Assembly: GCF_963662255.1 (NCBI RefSeq)
Contig: NC_085072.1
Location: 6,907,001-6,971,000, forward strand
Source of the DNA: Cinclus cinclus
Taxonomy: Eukaryota > Chordata > Aves > Passeriformes > Cinclidae
Length of the DNA stretch: 64,000 nt
Direction of reading: 5' to 3'
Part shown: positions 59,954-64,000 of the stretch, piece after piece
Numbering within the stretch: position 1 is the stretch's first letter
Layout of the letters: every line of letters starts with the position of its first letter
The notes under the pieces: model-generated
Databases searched by the model: none
What the model was told of the DNA's origin: nothing
What the model saw: the letters and a program-made list of their open reading frames with translations, nothing else
Made by a program: the position numbers and the translations under genes

Positions 59954-60560
59954 ACAGAATCCCAGAGTGGATTGATTGACTTGGAACTGACCTCAAAGCT
60001 CATCCTGTTCCATCCCCTGCCACAGGCAGGGACACCTTCCACTAGCCCAGGTTACTCCAGGCCACGTGAAACCTGGTCTTGGCCACTGCCAGAGATGGAG
60101 CAGCCATGGCTGCTTTGGGCACCCCATGACAGGGCCTCACCACTCTCACAGGGAACAATTCCTTCCCACTATCCCATCTAACCCTGCCATCTAGCAGTGT
60201 GAAGCCATTGCCCCTTGGGAATGGTCCTGTTCCTCCAGGACTTTGTCCCACATCCCTCTCCAGCTCTCTTGGAGACCCTTTAGGTACTGGGGAAGGAGCT
60301 CTAAGGTGGAGCCTTCTCTTCTTCATGTTTACATCCCCAGTTCTCCCAGCCTGGCTCCAGAGCAGAAAGGCTCCAGCCCTTGGGGTATCTCCATGGCTTC
60401 TGGACTTGCTCCATCCTCTCTGTCAATTCCTGTTAATTGGTTACAGAGAGCTGAAAGATCTCTTCAAACTTTCCATTCTCCAATCTGAGCAAACCCAGCT
60501 CTCCCAGCCTTTCCTTTGTCTCCTGTTCTCCAGTCCTGAGCACCTTGGGGCTGAAGGGCA
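59954..60560 (-). mobile_element. CR1 LINE fragment upstream of PKP1
   Basis: About 600 bp in reverse complement: TCACAGAATCCCAGAGTGGA, AGGGACACCTTCCACTAGCC, AGACCCTTTAGGTACTGG, then coding-derived sequence with CCCAGCCTTTCC strings. Confidence 0.93.
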
Positions 60561-63500
60561 GGCCAACCCCTTGTCCTTGTCAGCTGGACCTCCATGAGCT
60601 CACATTCCAGGTTCCCTGCCTTTGCTGCCCAGGTTGCTGGTAAATGACACATGTAGGGGACAGGTGGACACCAAGCAGGACAGGGCTGCTCTGGGTTGGA
60701 GAGCACCCTTAGATTTCTGTGCAGGGGCCTGACAGCAGCTCCAGACTCAGCAATATCATGGCTGAGGACACAGATTGTCCCTTCTGCCCCTCCCTGTGCT
60801 TGGACATCCCATGACAAACAGGTCCCACCTCTGATGAGCAACAGCATCACAACTCTGAACTGCTCAGAGCTCCAAGGGCTGTGCAGGCCTGACAGCAGGG
60901 AAAAAGCATGTTGTCAGCAGGGAAAAAGGGACGTGGTCAGCAGGGAAAAAGGGACATGGGTCAGCAGGCCACTCTGCAAACAGGCTCCAGTTCTGGTTGT
61001 GCAGCTGCCAGGGAAGGGCAGGCCCCAGGGAGGTGCCCTGGGAGGGGAGAATGGTGATGGAGCAGGATCTCTGCTTCCCCTCCAGGACAAGGCCAACCCA
61101 CCCAGTTTTCATTTCCTTGTGTCCCCATCTCTCTTGAGGAGCACCTCCAGAACAGGCCAAGGAGCTGCTGCTCTCTCCCATCTCTTCCCAGTCCTCTTTG
61201 CCCAGGCTGTGCTCCGGTCAGGGGGAGCTCCAGTTGGTCTGTCTCCTGTCCCAGTTCTGGGAAGGAGCTGCACTTGGGGGAGATTCTGCACACCCAGACT
61301 CACCTGGGGACCCTGCTGGCAAAGCCCCTCCTTGCTACAGACCCAGCCTAGCAGCCCAAGGGCAAAGCCTGAGGTGGAGTTTGAGTCTGGGAACAAAGAC
61401 CCAGGTTGAGCCCCAAGACACTGCACAGAGAGCCTAGCTCAGGATCCGTGGAGCTGGCCCTGCCCCAGAGACTTCCTTGGTGTGGTGACACCTCCATGGC
61501 AGGGTGTGACATCCTCAGAGAGGACCTGTGGGAGGACATGTTGTAAAGAGGAGCTCCTTCTGCTTGTGGTACAGTCAGGGGTTGCAGCCTGCTCTTGGGG
61601 CCCAATTACTTGGGAGTGCTGCAAGAACCTTCCCCTGAAGGCTTGAGCCTTCCCCCTTCACTTGAAATTGGGCCCTGCTGGGAGGTCAGTGTGGGAGGCT
61701 GCTCTGAGTGTCTGGGTCAGACAAGTGCCCTGCACTAGTCCTTCCTCCGGCCTGGGGTCTTGTGGGCCCATGGGGACATGCCAGCCCCTCAGCAGGGTTG
61801 TGTCCCCATCACAGGCTGCCAAGTGGCACTGCCATGTTTGTCCTGTCACGAGGAGGAGCAGAGCATTGGGATCACAACTTTGCAGTGATGCCATCTCCAG
61901 GCCTGGTCTCCTGCCCTCCCAAATTCCAGGAAGATTTTTCTGCCACTGCCAACACAGGTCAATCCTTGCCAGATGAAAACATTGGGCTGACCCCATCCAT
62001 GCCCATGGTGTTCTGGCCCCAGCACTGCCCGCCAGGAACCTGCCATGGCAGAATACTATCACTGAACCCATGATTTATCCCCTTCTCTGGAAAAGCAGCT
62101 CCTCCAGGACTGCCTCTCCACCGTGCTTGCTGTCTGCACTGGGAAAGCTCCAATTCCTGCACAGCATCTGATTCCTCCCTGGGGTGGGATGCACCAGGTT
62201 ATGCTGATGGGGACCTTCCTCCACCTCCATGCATCATGCGGCATCCCACTGCAATCAGGTGCTATGAGGAGCCCTGGAAAAATGAGGAGAAGATGGTTGA
62301 GAAAATAGCACAGACAGGCTCCCAAGTTACTCCCAGGACCAACTGAGCAGCACCAGACTTCCACCAAGGAAGGCTCTGGATGCCAAGGGCTGTGGCAACA
62401 CCACTCTGGGGTCACTCACAAGGCACACAGAGTAGGGCTGACCCATGGGTCTCATCCTCCATCCCACCCTACTCCAGAGACCCAGGGGTCCTCTGGTGCT
62501 GGGGGCAAACCCAAGGAGGAGGGCATGAAGACAGCACTGGATGCCAAGTGTGGGACAGAGCTGCTTCTCCCAGGTTTTATTTACTGCCTTGGCACCCACT
62601 GAGGGCTGCAGGGAAGGACTTTGGTGATAACAATTCCAGCAGGAAAAGATGAACAGGATAACCTGAAAGCTCATTCTGTTTTCTAAGCAATCACTGAAAT
62701 CCTGTTAAATGAAAACTACTCTGATCCACTCCACAGGTTTATGCAAGTCATGTTACTGACACGATTACTGAAGGATATCTTTTATTTTAACACTGAGACT
62801 CAGCACCAGAGATTAGAGATCACATTTGAGGCCAATCAGCACATCCTGCAGAGGTTCTGTTTCATTCCTGCTTTCCAGGAACAGTCCATCCTGGATCAGC
62901 TTTGCAAGGTGGACAAGTAGCCACATGTTCACCTTCAGACTGAACAGGGAAACACAAATTTTCCAAGAGAATTTATGACCTGGCACCTGAACCACCATCA
63001 GGGAACAGTGCTAGAGAGATGAGCAAGGAGCTTCCCTTACATCCAAGGAGGTATCCAAGAATCCAAGTCGTTCCTGTACAGCTGGTGCTGATTTTCCAAG
63101 TCCCCTTTGCCAGGTGTGTCCTTGCAAAATCCCCTCTGGATTGGAAATGTGCTGAAGCACCAGGCTGAACCTCTGCAGCCCTGTTTCTGTGTGTGAGGGG
63201 AGATTGGGCTGCTCTGGGAAGTTGAGCACTGCCAGTGCAGCCCCTCCCCCTGTGGCTCCACATTCCAGGGAAAGAGCATAGATACCCCAGGCTGGGACAG
63301 CCTGACCCTCAGCCTTGCTTTAGGGATTTATTCCACCTCCCAGGCACTTGGCTGAGATCCTGTTCCACATCCCAGCAGCCCCAGGCACTGCAGAGAGAGC
63401 TGGTGACACTCACTGGCAAATCCAAATGGGAGTCGGAAGCAGAAATCCTCAGGTAGGGTCTGATGTTTGACCATGGCACAAAGCCAAGGAGAAGAGAAGA

Positions 63501-63775
63501 CTTATGCTTCAGAGTGCATCCTACCCTCCTGCCACATATCTCTGTTTGGGGTGGAGAAGACTGATAAAGTCATCTGTGCAGGAATGTCCCACTCAGCCTT
63601 GTCCTGGGGCAGGGAAAGCAGGAGGTGCTTGGGCCACACAGCTTCCATGCTGCCAAAGCCAAGGAAGAATAGTCACTGTCAGGGGACATCTCCCTCTCTT
63701 GTGTCTCCTGCAGAATGCGATGAGCTCTGTGTGTGGGAACTCTCAGTGCCCTTCAGGTCACGGAAATCAGGAATG
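60561..63775. other. Intergenic, upstream of PKP1
   Basis: Holds the small tandem repeat at 60891. A minus-strand AATAAA lies near 62576 and AT-rich DNA at 62700-62800. I looked for exons of the gene expected upstream by mammalian synteny (IGFN1) and recognised none. Confidence 0.4.
60891..60968. repeat. 22-24 bp tandem repeat
   Basis: Three full copies and a partial fourth of G(T/A)CAGCAGGGAAAAAG followed by GGACATG-like sequence (60891-60912, 60913-60935, 60936-60959, 60960-60968). Confidence 0.92.
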
Positions 63776-64000
63776 GCTGGAAGGACTCTAGGAGGTCCTG
63801 AGCCCCAGGTCATGCTCAAAGCAGGGCTCAGTGCAAGGCCAGCTCAAGTGACTTCAGTGAGATCTCAGAGAAGATCCCATCCCAAGGCTATACTGCTCTC
63901 ATGGGAAAAGCTTTTTCCTTATGGGCAGTTGGAATTGTCCCTGTTGCAGTTGCTCCACAGTGTCACTTGTCCTTCTCCAGAGCACCCTGCAGGGCTCTGG
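63776..64000 (-). mobile_element. CR1 LINE fragment cut by the window edge
   Basis: Reads CTGGAAGGACTCTAGGAGGT, TGCTCAAAGCAGGGCTCAG, ATGGGAAAAGCTTTTTCCTT and GCAGTTGGAATTGTCCCTGT, a CR1 subfamily different from the others here. It runs off the end of the window. Confidence 0.8.

Noticed and set aside
60600..64000. Possible IGFN1 terminal exons, expected upstream of PKP1
   Set aside because: No immunoglobulin or fibronectin-type motif is visible on the minus strand; the 62813-62998 frame does not match.

Overview
This is vertebrate genomic DNA from a bird. Evidence: introns seeded with truncated chicken-repeat-1 (CR1) retrotransposons of avian type, no mammalian SINEs, short microsatellites, and one multi-exon desmosomal gene. 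The repeat landscape suggests a songbird, but I cannot fix the species. No bacterial or phage-like operon structure is present.

One gene dominates the window: plakophilin 1 (PKP1), on the minus strand. I could place a complete coding sequence in 13 exons between 56268 (ATG) and 11476 (TAG). All twelve introns are GT-AG, the reading phase agrees at every junction, and the spliced frame is 2202 nt (733 residues plus stop). The basic/serine-rich head (residues 1 to about 241) is encoded by exons 1-3 and the armadillo domain (about 242-710) by exons 4-12. Exon 13 gives the short C-terminal tail. A TATA-like promoter is proposed at about 56460. A roughly 4.3 kb 3' untranslated region ends at a good poly(A) signal near 7230.

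Layout: 1-7200 is downstream intergenic DNA with two microsatellites, an LTR-like segment and one CR1. 7200-11475 is the PKP1 3' UTR. 11476-56268 holds PKP1 exons and introns, with twelve CR1 fragments, a 285-bp GGGAA array in intron 7, and a G-quadruplex motif filling a quarter of the 122-bp intron 8. 56269-56470 is the 5' UTR and promoter. 58.1-59.05 kb is a CpG island without a recognised gene. 59.95-64 kb is intergenic with two more CR1 copies and a small tandem repeat.

I see no wholly new biological system. The observations most worth checking concern PKP1 RNA processing: the intron 7 pyrimidine array, the weak exon 8 acceptor, two identical weak donors and the intron 8 quadruplex. The orphan CpG island upstream is the other one. 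Neighbouring genes expected from mammalian synteny (IGFN1, TNNT2) were not recognised.
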